A stretch of DNA of 64,000 nucleotides from Dipylidium caninum. Lineage: Eukaryota > Platyhelminthes > Cestoda > Cyclophyllidea > Dipylidiidae. The stretch is from NCBI GenBank assembly GCA_017562135.1, contig QEYB01001436.1:1-64000 (forward strand), written 5' to 3'. Shown here in pieces: positions 12,168-25,100 of this stretch (position 1 is the stretch's first letter; each line of letters begins with the position of its first letter). Position numbers and translations under genes: made by a program. The notes beneath the pieces are model-generated. The model was not told the origin of the DNA. It saw only the letters and a program-made list of their open reading frames with translations, and ran no database searches.

Positions 12168-13734
12168 GCTACCGCTCCTGCTCGTCGACTGTCTGGTCGC
12201 CTGCGTGCCTGTCCTTTCTTCTCTACTTCCTGTAGATGTGTGGAAAGAGGCGAAGTGAAGTGTGAGCAGTATTGGCCGAAGGGAACGAGACAGGAGTTTG
12301 TCAACGCCAGAGGCGTTAGAGTGAGTGTGGAGAAAGTTATTGAGACTGCGTTCGACGGTGGTGTTGTGCGTGAGCTTCGTATTCGTTGCTCCAATCGTCT
12401 CGAGGTGAGAAGAGACTTATGCGGAGATTGTGCGTCTGACGTGATGGTTTTACTGACTGTGTGTGTGGCTGTCGCACCTAGCCGTGGACGGTCAGTCAAC
12501 TGCATTATACAGGATGGTCAGACTACAATATCCCCGACATGCAGCCCTTCTACAACTTTGTGGAGAGGCACGCGAGTGGCTCGAAGGCGTTGGGCTTGGG
12601 AGCGGAGTATGGTCCTACGGTTGTGCATTGCAGGTGAGATGAACGTCAGCGAAATAGGGAACCCATTTGAAAGCAGGATCTTACTTACTTGGCTGTATGG
12701 AGGGGTGGTGTTAGAGACGAGGTTGACGTGTTTGTGTGAAGTGGCCTGGTGAGAAGGAGTGAATTGGCGCTTTAGTGCTGGTGTCGGTCGAACGGGGACG
12801 CTGATCGCAGCTCGCTTCCTCCTTGACCGGCTGAGAACGAGACCAGTGACCGTGGACGTCGTCGGGACGGTCTTGGCGCTGCGCAAATGGCGAACACATA
12901 TGGTTCAAGTGGCGGTGCGTTATCCTCTTCCTCAAAATCATTCCATCAGATATCCTCTAAAAGCTCTTGCAAGTGAGACCTTGCCTCTGCTACGTGCGTC
13001 GGTGTTTGCCTTGTTTTAGGCTCAGCTCGAATTTCTCTACGATTTCGTTTCATTTTGTCTCTCGCAAGAGAATCTCAATGTTCGCACCAGGGTAGGAGGT
13101 AAGCGAGATGCCTTCTCCAGAGGGAGTAGTGGTCTCATGACGTTTTGTCAGCCAGGTTGTGTTTGAAATTGAGTGGCTTCTTCGAGGATTGACTTATGGC
13201 CGAGTTAAAATCGGCAGCAAATGGCAGCGTGCTTGTTGGAAATTGTCCTCGTGGAATCACACGGAGTATACAGAGACCCTTTTTTCATGTGTCGTACATA
13301 GGCTGTGAAGTGCCGAACGCTCACGAATATGCTGAGACGCCAGCCAAAGTGAGGGGTAAGTGGTAATTGCACTGCATATCTGACAATTCGCCTCAATAAC
13401 CTGAAGGCATTTTGCACATTGCCTCAACTTCCTGATTGCTAAACGCCTCTATTATGCGACACTTTAATTTATTCCCACTGCTTCAGACGGCTAACGGGAG
13501 TTACAAGAGTGGACCTTTACAGTAATCTTATGCCAGAATGTCAGTGTCTTGGCAACCCAAACTCGCCGCTCAGACGAATGCTCGCATGATAACACATGAC
13601 ATTCAGTCGCCCCACCGTTACGGCCTTTCATTGCTTTCCACGCAAAGTGCTCTTCACAGCCTTCATTCCTTGTTTTGTAGAGAGTGGAGTTCCACCTCTT
13701 AGCGAATTACCCGCTTCGCCAGAATACACGCAAG
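7612..13734 (+). CDS. RPTP gene A: receptor-type protein tyrosine phosphatase with short ectodomain
   Basis: A single-pass receptor tyrosine phosphatase with one catalytic domain, expected to dephosphorylate phosphotyrosine proteins at the inner face of the plasma membrane. Exons read as 7612-7646, 7864-7882, 7991-8019, 8151-8178, 8298-8320 (micro-exon ectodomain), 9363-9495 (TM), 9763-9926, 10179-10260, 10329-10434, 10508-10578, 10664-10863, 12236-12404, 12482-12633, 12776-12914, 13020-13098 and 13681-13734. Catalytic exon lengths and phases (106, 71, 200, then 139) match gene B. Key motifs are NRYSDIVPYD, GYINASYV, EYIATQAP, KCEQYWP, WSD and HCSAGVGRTG. The join 9926/10179 is out of phase by one base in my reading, so a boundary is wrong there or a small exon is missing. 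The signal peptide and the final exon are not established. Confidence 0.8.
9363..9495 (+). CDS. TM exon of RPTP gene A
   Basis: This 133-nt exon encodes a run of Leu, Ile and Val (core GVFIPLLLLILLLVIVY) followed by the basic stop-transfer stretch SCRVRSKR. The acceptor is TTGTAG and the donor GTGAGT, with entry phase 1 and exit phase 2. A copy of the same length, with a few changes, is at 40493-40625 in relic C. The sequence shows a membrane anchor with the following exons on the cytoplasmic side. Confidence 0.8.
9377..11389 (+). repeat. Segmental duplication, copy in gene A
   Basis: This 2.0-kb segment, from inside the TM exon to intron 10864-12235, is highly similar at exons and introns to 40509-42572. 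Similarity ends at GTGTCGGCG here, exactly where copy C meets the snRNA array. Confidence 0.85.
10179..13098 (+). CDS. Catalytic PTP domain of RPTP gene A
   Basis: The domain is assembled from nine exons. The N-terminal helix region is at 10179-10260 (FAAQVKELKGRGKFSQLFE). The phosphotyrosine loop NRYSDIVPYD joins at 10434/10508. GYINASYVRGP and EYIATQAPLAETV lie in 10664-10863, and KCEQYWP in 12236-12404. The exon 12482-12633 carries QLHYTGWSDYNIP and VVHC, and 12776-12914 completes HCSAGVGRTG. The Q-loop exon is 13020-13098 (VAAQLEFLYDFV). The catalytic Cys, the Arg of HCX5R and the general-acid Asp are present. The usual WPD loop reads W-S-D because serine replaces proline. No second phosphatase domain follows. 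Confidence 0.85.
11068..11361 (+). pseudogene. Possible decayed mid-domain PTP exon inside intron 10864-12235 of gene A
   Basis: This open stretch includes GGGRISAYAETLQV and LRDEVTGSRVRLHLR, which resemble the PTP segment between the KCxxYWP and WPD motifs. The related region in copy C (42230-42544) keeps the same reading, preceded there by a KCPFYRCKF-like stretch. An intact exon for this part of the domain already exists at 12236-12404 and fits the splice phase. This stretch is therefore probably a decayed duplicate or an unused alternative exon. The resemblance is weak and judged by eye. Confidence 0.3.
12125..12160 (+). repeat. (CT)18 microsatellite
   Basis: A perfect dinucleotide run in the intron upstream of the exon at 12236. 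It lengthens the pyrimidine-rich tract ahead of that acceptor but lies about 75 nt from it. Confidence 0.95.
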
Positions 13735-13852
13735 GTGAGTGCTCATTTGAAGTGAGAGTTAAGAAGTGGGGCATGACTTGGCATAGGTAGTCAGGTGAAG
13801 CGTCGCAACGATCTTGGTGACTGTTGTAGTACTCATTATTTCATAATCGTAG

Positions 13853-14103
13853 TGGGTCGGTTTCCTCCAGACCACCACGTTTGCACCCGGTGGAGTGCGA
13901 TGTTCTATCGCATATACGCCGTTGGTATGGCAGCGTTCCTTCCCATTTGGTCCAGAGACCTCCTTACAGTTGAAATTCCTCTCAGTAAGACGTTTGACTC
14001 AAGAGCGAGAGCAGCTCAAGCCACTGTTAGGCAGACTGTCATATTAGCCTCGCATGTATCTTCAGCTTTGGTGTTGCTATCATTCGTGCGAATACCCTGG
14101 TGA
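13853..14103 (+). CDS. Possible terminal exon of RPTP gene A
   Basis: A CGTAG acceptor at 13851-13852 is followed by an open frame whose phase (needs two bases) matches the exit phase of the exon 13681-13734. It would add 82 residues before a stop at 14101-14103. The sequence has no resemblance to a phosphatase tail. The equivalent last exon of gene B adds only seven residues, so the match could be chance. Confidence 0.2.
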
Positions 14104-16001
14104 AGTCGACTGGAGCTGGTTCCGCTGCTATCATGTGGGTTTCCGCAAAGTTCAGACTCGACTCCTGCATGCTAAAGTCTATTAACGCATTACAATACCT
14201 CCGTTTATTGCACATTAGACCTTGTGGGAAAAGGTGAGCATCCTGGTGACGACGAGACGACCTCCTACTCCTCAACTTCTGCTCCCATGACTCTCCCATT
14301 GTCCGGCCGATGAATGTCAGCACCGTGACTGCTGCCTTGCTTCCCCTCTCTTGTTAACCGACTTTGTACTTGTTTTTGAATATTTTTTGTAGTCAAGAGG
14401 GGTAAGGACGGGGAATGAAGCGGCTAGCCCTTCATTCTCCACTTCCATATTTAAGCATTTGATAGAGCGATGGTCGTTCTTACGGGATGGAGGGGATTTG
14501 GGGAGGGGGGGGGGAAGCTCATTCGAGATGAGAGGTAGCCATGTGTGGATTATGCAGGAGCCTGATGGTGCGAGTTATTCCTCGAGTCGTGTCACCTGTG
14601 GAGAATTGAGAGCAGCTTGGGAGTCACCAATGCTGGTGGTGCAGTGCAGTGTTCTTGTCGGATGGCATTAGTGTTCTATTTTTGTCAGGTTTAGGATAAA
14701 GTACTTTCGGTGGGAGGCAGATGCCGACTTCGATTACGGTGTTTGTAAGTGTGATGGGGTTACTAGCCATGACCCTCGCGTCCGAGATTTTCGAATTGGC
14801 GTCTGATTGTTGGTAAAATTCGCACTTGCCCTGGTTGGAATGAGTGCCATGAAAAAGTTGGAACATGATCGAAGTAGTCTCCTTGTCAATTGCAGTGTGC
14901 ATGATTGCGTGGAATGCGCTTCGCCATCAAAGTGTGGATGGGGGGGATTAGGGACGCTTGCAGCTGTGCGTAGTGGTCGGAGATGGCGGTCTCGCATTCG
15001 ATGTGACAAAAGGAAACGCACAATACTGCATATCGGCAGAGATCCGGTCGAGGCAATATTTGGTCGAAATCCAGTATACTTGGCAGCAAATGACGGACTG
15101 AGCTGTAGACACAACAAGAAAATCCTTGTATGCGTCAAAGCATTCAAGAGTTGGTTGCCTCCTGACGTGCTTACATATCAGCCGCGAGAAGCCTAGAAGG
15201 GTGCATTTGTATCCGCTTAAATATTTCCATGCTGTCATGTTATGACCTTATTCTCAACACTTATAGCTATGTCGCGTGAATCGTCTTCTTCTCTTTGTTT
15301 TAACTCATCATGTCGTTTACTTTTCAAGACCTTGAACCGGTATATATAGCGAAATGCTAACGCATTTGCCGTTAGCGGTCGTGGGCGCGATGGGCTGGAT
15401 GGCTTTTGCCTTACGATGCTTGGATGTATACCTTCACCTATCCAGCTAAGCATTTTGCGAATTTGGCATAGCACTGAGTTGCAGAGGGATATTTTACTGT
15501 TAGTTATTTGCCTTCGCAGAGCCCTTTTCACAGGGGCTGTTGAAGTCTAGACCACTCGTACCCCAAACCTTTTAGCCCTTTCCTCGTAACGTACCTCGTA
15601 GTTTTGTGCCTTGCGAATACTTTTTGCCGACACAAAAGTGGTGCATAACTTCTTAACCTGTTTTTAGTCAATATTCAATATTTTGGTGGCTCTATCTCCG
15701 CCCTCTACGAAGCCCTAGTTTCCTGTTGTACCTAAATAAGTCCGGAATACAAGCTTTGGGTTTAAGATGATGGGAAGGGTTTTGGACACTTTCCCTAAGC
15801 CTTCTTAAACATCCTGACATCTGACCTGTCCGAGGAATAATGCGTATGCTACATTCGGGTGCCAAGTGCCATACACAGGCTTGGTGCTGCTGATAAATCT
15901 TTGATTAGCCTCTCAGGTAAATCTTGTATGTGCATTGTTTTTGCTGGTGGTTAAATCTTTGAGGGCCACATGGTCATGTCACCGACATCTCGTTCTTTGC
16001 G
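14104..16001. other. Spacer between RPTP genes A and B
   Basis: No complete gene is seen. At 14842-15196 an ORF of about 118 residues (+ strand) contains NCSVHDCVECASPSKCGW, which resembles the start of a PSI cysteine module. The opposite strand is open over the same stretch. A poly-G run lies near 14502-14512. Confidence 0.35.
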
Positions 16002-16146
16002 ATGCAGAAGAACAAGTGCAATATGCGGACCACGGATCGACACAACTCATCTGTTAATTTTTCATATTGTCAACTTCCATTGAAGGGACCATTAATTGTC
16101 CTTTTCCTTGTAGTCTTCATTCTTCAAGAGACCTCAGCACTGCACA
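16002..16146 (+). CDS. Signal-peptide exon of RPTP gene B
   Basis: The ATG at 16002, or the in-frame ATG at 16023, opens a frame with the hydrophobic core PLIVLFLVVFIL followed by QETSALHS, a plausible signal-peptidase region. The exon ends in phase 1 at a GTAAGC donor, matching the phase of the FN3 exons. The long N-terminal stretch before the core makes the second ATG equally likely as the start. Confidence 0.75.
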
Positions 16147-19100
16147 GTAAGCAAAGTCAATATCGAAACGAGATTTGCCCATTAAGTGCTTAATTATATA
16201 TGTTAACTTACGTAATTGGCATGTTGAGTTGTGATGATGTGCTCGACTTGCATTGAGAGTGAAGATTCTGTGTAAATTGACACCTGCGAATCGACAGAAC
16301 ATAGTCGCACTTGTTTCATGCCGTTTAGGCGAATTTTCGCGTTAATCAGTTGGTGTGTGGAGATGAGGCTGAACACCTCTCCATAATGCCCCGTTGACCA
16401 CACTAATGGATAGAGCGTTTGAGTTAGTGGAGCGGAGTGTGAAGCCTCGTGAACTAGTGAGCTTTGATGACAAACGATCTTCTTCGCCTCTTTAGCACTC
16501 GAGAAGCCAGTGTTGAAAAGTCGTACGAATAACAGTATCACATGGGAGTATGTGCCTGTGGCAGCAGGAGAATATGCTTTGGAGTATAGAATTATGGACG
16601 GAACTACTGAGCTTGCTACGTGTGATGGTTCAACGAAGTGGTGCACAGCGGAGGGTCTTACACCAGGAACTGTGTACGATATTGTGCTGGTTGCTCGGTC
16701 GTCCGCTGGAGATCGCATTTCCCAGTCAGGGGTGATGTCTACTCCTACCTTACCAAACGGTAAGTCCAAACGGAAAGTTAATGAGTACGGTTAGAGTAAG
16801 TCAGACATTGCTGAAGGAGAATATTGTTGTTAGATAAAGAAGTGTCGCATGCCACCTGAAACCAAGGAAGAAAGGGAATATGAGTGGTTTATGCATGGGT
16901 TGGTGACTAAACTCAGTCAGCATTAACCGTGGTACTCAACTACCTATAAGGGAGGAAGAATGGCAAACAAGGTGATTTGGAGTGGATAGTGAGCGTACGT
17001 AACCACTTGTCTTGCTGCATGTCTCTTAGCTCCATCCAAAGTGGAGATTAGGACGCGCTCTTCAACATCACTCGAGGTAACAATGGTGGCACCTGCAGAC
17101 ACCACTGGCATCCATCGATATACAGCGAGTATAAGCGAAGAAGGTGACTTGTGGTGCGAATTCGAGAGTTCGTTACCTTCGCCAAGTTGTGTCATAGAAC
17201 ATCTTTCTCCGCACACTGAGTACACTGTGAATGCGACCTCGTGGCTTGGCGGACGCTTCAGCAGGGTGGGATCGAATATCCAGGGAAGAGGATGGACGCG
17301 GCCACCAAGTAAACGTTCCCTTAACCACTTTGTCATTGTGTATTCTGCCTCTCGGCATTTTGTTGCCATTGGCTCTGCGACGGAAGTCTTCTCTCAACAC
17401 TTCTTTCTAGGCAGCCCACCATACAGTCAGCGAAGGAGGCATTCTTTTGCGCAACCTCTAAGGAATGGGGCTTTGTCGTATTACTTATTGTCCTCTTCCA
17501 ATGGACTCTTACTTGTAAACTAACACATATTTTAGCGCCAGAGCAGCCCGCACTTGGTCGTCGTGAAAATACTAGTCTGACTTGGAACTTCGAGCCTGTC
17601 CTCAAGGCGAATGACAGCTTCGTTTACGAAATTGTGGAGGGGTCCTCGCGCCTCTGCCTTTGTGATGGGACGAGCCAAGAATGCAGCGCTAGAGGACTTT
17701 CACCCGGTGTAGTGTACAATGTTTCTCTTGTCGTCTGCTTTAATACTTCCACGAAAACGGAAATTTGCAGTGAGAAATCTGCGCCGCTGCTTTCCGTGAC
17801 CACCCCAAATGGCAAGTTGTCCGTCACTCCGTGCACTGACGCCTATGCCTTAACCTGAAGCAAAATGGTACTGTAAGGACGTAACGAAAGGAGATTTGAC
17901 AGTGTAGCGATTTACTGAAGAGAGTGAGGCTAGGCACAAATGACTTACGTGTGTGCGTGGGGGTGATGTCTGCATGTAGAGAAGGGCTATAGACAGTTCT
18001 GTGTCCGTGTGGCATGCGTAGTAATGCTCCCAATGGGTGGGTGGGTGGAGCGCAGAGCAGTTGTAGCCAGCAGTCGAATGTGGAGGCTGACATTAGACTT
18101 GGTGAGCGTTGCAGCGCAAATAGTCCTACTGTCGTTGTTTGTTTCAGCACCATCCGCTGCTCACATTTGGCCGTATTCACCGACGTCGCTGAAGGTGACC
18201 TTCGAGCCAGCCGTCGATTCAACTGGTGTTGATCATTACACGGTGAGCGTGGATGACGATATTTCCCCGTCCTGTCGCCTCATGCGGGTGGAGGGACCGC
18301 AAAGCTGTATTGTGGAAAACCTCTCTCCTGCCACCAAATACACCGTAAAGGTGACCTCGTGGTTGGGTGGACAATTCGCAAGAGTGGGATCAAGTCTGCG
18401 AAGGAGCGGTTGGACGAGACCACTAGGTGATTTGTCGTTGGGAGAGAAGTCTCTCCTTCTTTTGATGACCACGTTTCGTCTTGTTGAGAGCAGTTTTTAG
18501 CGAGGTAAGCTCTACCTTCTAGGAAGTGCCTTCCCACTTAGGTGCAGATCAAGTTCTGCTTTGTGTTCTTTATCTCAATTTTCATTTTTCCCTGCAACTC
18601 CATCCTTACCCACCTTATGATCACTTTGACCTCGAGTCAAAGGAATAACTACTCGGCCCAAGACTGTTGCGACGAGTTGGTTGAACAGACTTAATTTGGT
18701 TTGATATCATGAAACGAGATGGCTGTGATATGTTACCACATTGTGGAATAGAGAGAAAACCCTGATCAGTGTGTGCTGCCATTTTACGAGGCCCTCCTTA
18801 TATTTTCTGACAAAGGCCCCAAATCAACGTTGGTGAGGGGAGAGTCGCCTACTGCCTTGGCTGTGACCTTGGAAAAGCCTTCGGCCATGGGAGCGCTTCA
18901 GTACTTTGAAATTCACTTGGACGATTCCCAATGCACACTAAGGAGGAACGAGCGTCTGGAGTGCATGATGGGAAATCTCAGAGCGGCTACCCAATACAAC
19001 ATCTCTGTCAAGTCGTGTTTCGTTACGGGCACAGAAGTAATCTGCAGTGAGGCTGAAGTGACCTCAGGATGGACGAAGCCAAGCAGTAGGCCACTGTCCT

Positions 19101-22100
19101 TTGATGTGATGAGCTGAGCTGAGGGATGCATGAGAGACTAGTGTCAGCAAATGGCCTGTACTTTTGCAGAAGCCTTCCCAGGTACTCCGAGTATTAACGG
19201 AAGTGAAGGAAGTGTTGGGGTGGCCATTCGGCGGAATAGCGAGGACGTGGATAGAAGGTCGCTCTCCTACTTCGTGCAAAGCCGCTCGTTTACCACCCAG
19301 AATACATGGACTGTGAAATGTGAAGGGGAGGAGGACCCGATCGCGTGCACAGTTGACGGTCTTTCGGGTTGCACGCAGTACAGCCTGAGAGTGGTGCCCT
19401 GTCTGCCAAGTGCTGTGGAAGTGGATGAATCATGTGGTGAGGCGTCGACGGAGACGGTCACGCGAACATTGCCTGGTGGTGAGCGAGTAGGCCCTCTTTG
19501 AAGGGGTCTGATTTCTCCTAATTTGAATTCAATGTTAATTGTCCATCTCTCCACTTACCTCATCGTAGCTTCTAATGCTGAATTGTTGATTCTCTCAGCA
19601 GTTGTTGGAATCTATTGCAAAACGATTGGATGGATGTTTGTTTCGTTGGCTGGCATTGGATCGTGTAGATATGACGAAAGCGTAGGACTGAGCAAATGCC
19701 GTCCTGCCTCCTGTTGCCTAATGTGCCTGGTTGTATGTTTCTGGTGGCTGAAGCACCCACAACGCCGACTGTCACGAGCATTACAGCCAGCGGCTTCGAG
19801 GTGGGCTGGAGTGCCCCGCCCAACAATGGTCCGATTGGCAGGTATGAGCTCACCGTTCGTGCAGTAAGTGAGCCAGGAAGCGGAGAGGAGATAAAGAAGA
19901 AGGAGGAGAAGAAGATGGACTGTTACTCGACCCGATGTGAGGTGAAGGGACTCGTAGGAAATACGGTCTACGCGGCTACTGTGCGATCTTGGTGCTTCTC
20001 TCCGAACGGATATAGTGCTCCATCGCATGTACCCGAAGTGCGGACACTCATTGACGGTAAGTATTGCGTCTTTCCCGGTTATTTGCGACGTCACTTGCCG
20101 AATCTTTTCTGCTTCGTGATGTGTTTGTTAAGTGGAGCTAAAGGGTCGACTTGTGTACATGAATTCATTAGTTGCATTAGTTCCGAGGATAGCTTTGTGC
20201 AATGGAACTCTGGGCATCGGCTACTCTTCTGTGGACGACCTACCTAAGGAACTTTTTGTAGACTCTTTTGTATTTTGTGATTGCAGCACCATACTCTCTC
20301 GCTCACACTGGTGCTTCTGCGGACAGCGTGAAGGTTGCCTGGACTAATCCGGGACAAAACACGACTAGTCTTGTTGGCTACGTACGTTACCATGACCGTG
20401 AAAATGTGGGGTCTCCTCAGTTCAACCTCTCGGTGTCAGGAGTTGTTGGACATCAATCAGCGGAGGTGGTGAATTTGACTTCGAACACGGAATTTGAGTT
20501 CGACGTCTGTTTGTGTCGATCCGGATCTGACGCAAGTTGTGTATGCAGCAGGGATTCAGTGAGGTGTGTCACGTTGCCTCAGAGTAAGTCTTCTGTTCCA
20601 TTGGTGCCCTTCACTACCCCAACCACTGGACTCAAATCCGTTTGTTCTTGGTAGTTCCGAGCATACTCACAGTGGTATCCGAGAGGGTAGACAGCTTGAA
20701 GGTTGCCTGGTCGCCGGTGAATCAACGTACAACCAAGCTCTTCTATGTGGTACAAGCTATCGGCGCAAACAAGGCCACCGAATTGCGGAGCAAGTGTAAT
20801 GTCAGTGCAGTAGATGGATCGACCAGCTGCACCGTGTTGGGACTGAGTCCGAATGCGAAGTACAACCTAACTATGTGTGCCTACCGTCGATCGGGAGGAG
20901 GAGGTGCATTGTGCTCTCCTAATTTCAGCTACGGCCGAACTCGACCGAATGGTGCGTTCACCTTCGCCTCACTTTAGGGTGCAAATGGAACCTAAAAATC
21001 CACTTTAATTTCCTATTACTTGAGACAGGAAACACCAGCTTAGCGTTGTTTCCTTCTGGACCGTAGTAGCGCAACCTTGGCTCACTGACGGAGCGACGAT
21101 ATTAAGTTGCGTTTGTTAGAGATACCACTTGCCGAGGCAATGTGACTTGTGGTGTGGTGAGTGAAGGTTTCTTCAGTAGAATTCTATTTTAATTTGCCTT
21201 GGGGCCATTTATCGGACTTTGTGTGTTTGCCCAGAAAAGGTGGGTTGGCAAGAGTCGAAGCCAGTTCCGGATGGTGTAGCAGCAGTAGAGGCAGAATGTT
21301 TGGGTGGTCTTCACCCATCCAATGGCGAGAATGTGGCCTCTTACAGAGTTGAGGTGCACAATGGCCGAGCCGTGGATAGAAAGTGGAGAATGAGGCTTCT
21401 CGTGCGTGCAGCTGACAGAGATCAGAGGCCACGCGACCTATTGTGCTGTTGTCGTGGCAGTGTTGAAACCTTGCCACTGTCTTCCCACTGGAACCCCGCA
21501 TAACCAAACTGACTTACGCCTTATTTAGTGATTGTTTTCGTTAGCCGCGCAGATTGGATTTTTTGCTGGTGAGAAACCTGATTTATCAATCGAGATATAA
21601 GGTTTGCCCGCAAGCAGATGTGAAAATCTAGCACTGATGGTGGTAATATGACGGCAGCGTAGCATTTGCTTGCACTCGCTTGCCTTCGTGGTGCAACACA
21701 AGAGTATTTTGTTTGCCCTCTCACAAACACTGCGCTTCCCTTCAGGTCTTCACTCAATCAACGCCACGCTCATCGGGACACACAACATGAGCGTGGCTTG
21801 GAGGATTACGGAAGGGGCAATTGTACCACTGGGAAATGTAACAATTAGTGCGGTGGCGAGAAAAGTGGGCAACGCGACGGTGCAGTGCAGTGCACAGCCA
21901 GGCTTGAGGAACGAATGCACTCTAGTCGACCTGCTTGCCAGCACAACGTACGACATCAGCGGCGCGGTCTGCTCCCCTCCGGAGCCTCCTTTCCCCGCTG
22001 TGTGCAGCGAGGTGTTGTCAACAACGCGCCACACGACCCTTCCTGGACGTGAGTTGAATTAACCCCGTCGACAGAATAACTCACTCTGCCGCTTAACATG

Positions 22101-25100
22101 ATCCTCAATTGTAGCCCCGTGCGGTTTTCGTGTGGTCGAGGTCAAGGCTGACAGGGTCGAGGTGACGTGGTTAGACGTGGGATTGGCAAGTGACATAACT
22201 TCTGTCCAAGTGATCGCCAGACGCAGCGGTGTTTCAGACACGAAGTTTCGTCAAGTTGGCAGGAGCTCCACCCATTGCCGTATTTCAGGCCTCACCCCGG
22301 AGACGAAATACTTCATCAGTGCGAGGTCGTGCTCGTCTTCAACGGGATGTGGGGACGAAAGCACTCCTCTCCCCATTTGGACAGGTTTGTCTATCTACAT
22401 AATCGCGTCCTATCTACATAATCGCGTCCTTCCGAATGTCAAAAGTTTTTCAGGAGCGTAGATTTCTTTCTCATTAAACTCCATTTAAAGGGAGTCGCAT
22501 AGGATGCTTTGAGGGTAAGTTGGTGAGATCAACCATGCTGCTGTGATTCATCTATGGGGTTCCAGTGCGCCTAAGCAGAATATTTGTCTTGCCTTTAGCC
22601 GCAGCAACCAACGTTATCTCCATTGTCGTCTTGGTGATCTTCTCCGCACTCGTCATCTTTCTCATCAGTCTTCTGTTCATCTTCGGGAAACGAGCCATGT
22701 CGCCTCATCGGAGCAAGTTGGCTGAGGTTGTGTCATCCGGGGAGAACGATACGTAAGATTTGAAGAGGGAGCAGGACGTGGCTTTCATCAGTGTTGATGG
22801 GTGTGGGTCTAAGTGGGCTTCATGGTTCTGGCAACTGTGTTTCTCTTCTTCTGTTGCTTGATGGTGCGAGGGATTGACAACTTGTACCGCTGCACTTGAG
22901 GCTCTCCGAAGCAATACAGCCTTCTCTTGGGATTAACGACTTTTGTGGTGTGCAAGGAGCAGCTTTTGGTGTGCACTGTTATTCCTTGAATGAGAATAAT
23001 TCGGAAAAGGTGAAGGCCACATCGGAGGTGAAGTGGACGCCTGGCGGTTGAGAGTGGAGTCAGGCACTGACGGCACTCACCATTGGCGCGTGTATGGCGC
23101 TGGCGGCATAGAAGGGGCTGGATGCGTGCAGGATGCCGCTTGGTGCGGAATGAGGGCCGACTTCCATGCTTGTGAGAGAGGGCTGAATTGTCTATTCGAG
23201 TGGTGTTTGGAATGTTATCGCGCTAGAAATGAGACGCCTCTAGAAATGAGACGCCTCCTTGGGTGTGATCCATCCTTCCCTTCTTCATATTGTCCGCAAA
23301 CAAAACCATTAAATATGTGCAAGAAGGGGAGGCTCTTTTCAGTTTTGCTGTAACGCCTACTTAAAATGCTGTTCTAATTACGTGAATGCTATGGAATGTG
23401 GACTACCATGATACTCTTTATTAGTTCCGGTGGCACAAATGATTGTTGGCTGTGCCTTGCTCACCTTCATGGTGAGATTGGTGTGCACTCGGGGATTTGT
23501 CCATCCAATTCGTTGCTTCAGCACAGAGTATGTGCGGTTGAGTAAGGTTCCTTGTCTGGTCTGCCTTTCCAGTCTTCTCCAAAGTGATAGTAGCCGAAGA
23601 CAGGGTTCAATTGGTTGAAATGCGGAATGGCAGGTGTGGAGCGAGGACAACTGAAAACAAATCACTTTTCAGGGCGCTGTGGTGGAAAGGTTTTTTGTGA
23701 AGCAGGCGCCTCCGACAAGAAGTTTGCGATTGCTTTAATATCTCGTCGCAAATTATGGGGTCAAACTCATGTATTGCGTACCAGCCTACCGACTGGCGGC
23801 ACAATGCGTGTCGAAGTGAGGCGATCAGAATTCCTCTTTGTGGCAACTCCTTAGGAGTTTTACCCGCGGTATCGCCGTGTACACCCCCTCTGTATCTGTC
23901 TAGGTGCAGTCCCCTCTTCACTTTCAGGCAGGACTTTGAGATCGCCTACTCGGAGGCTGCAGAACTGCACGGTGGTCTTAGCCAGAGGTGGGTGACTGTG
24001 TATTTGGGCTACTCCGGCCACATTTGCTGCCCCACTTTTGTGGCATGAGGCGCCTGTCATAGTATACTGCCCCTAAGCTTCACTCGGTGGAAAGGGGAGA
24101 GCCCGTCTTCCATTTAGGTGTTCTCCAATAGCATTCAATCAGTTCAAGGTCTACTGCTCTTCTCTCGCCACGACTGACGGATGTGCCCAACTGTTCGAGG
24201 TGAGTGCAGAATAACTTTGAAATGAGATAGATTAGCTCTGTGCTACTTCATCATCAAAGTGGGGTGCCTCGAAAAGTGGAACACTCACTTGATGTGATTA
24301 AAACTGTCCCGATGTCCACTGTGCATCTTTAAAATGAATAGTAGAGCCACTGTGACATGTGTTCATAGGAATGGTGAGAAATCGGTTGCCTTGCCCCCCT
24401 CAGCTGTTGAACAAGCTGGCTGTGGAAGAAGAGATGAATTTGTGCCTCAGTCAACATGCCGCTCGTCGACTGCCGCACCTCAACAGATACGCTGACATGC
24501 TGCCGTGTAAGTCTGCTCTAACAGCCGCCTACTGATTGACTGAGGCTCTTGACTCCTCCAAAGCATGTTTCACTCTCTCGGGAGGTCGTGACCGAGGTGA
24601 CATGTGTTTATTGTGGACGACGTGAGCAGTGGGATCGGATGGAGGCGCATTCGCCTCCAATGATTAGTAAAGGGGCCCGAAGTGGAAGAATGCCTTTCAT
24701 GAGGCGAGAGGACGTGGGGGAATGGCCTCTTGACCAGCTTCTCAGGAATGGGCCGTGTTTAGGCCTCTGGTCCCCAGTGAATTGGGCCTCCTAGAGTTTC
24801 TCCCTCCTCCTTGTAGCGTGAAGGACTGGTTACAGGTACACCAGCCAATGTGATGCGATAACGTTATCGTGGCATTAGACGCCATACCCCATTGCGCTGT
24901 CGGCCTTAACAGGCGTGAGGGAGGCAGTCTCGTTGAGTTCCTCGCTGTGTCACCTGCTTCTTCTCCATGCATGGCTCATGGCATGCTCACCTCCTCCCTT
25001 TCTATTACAGATGACCAGTCGTTGGTAATTCTGGGACGTAAATGGCCACTGGTGTTGAGGGAACCGAAGCCAACAATCGTGGTAAGTTAGACTTTACCAT

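Noticed and set aside
12102..12752. 216-residue ORF beginning with a Leu-Ser run
   Set aside because: It starts in the (CT)18 repeat and crosses two introns of gene A in a frame different from the PTP reading, which has matching splice phases and motifs.
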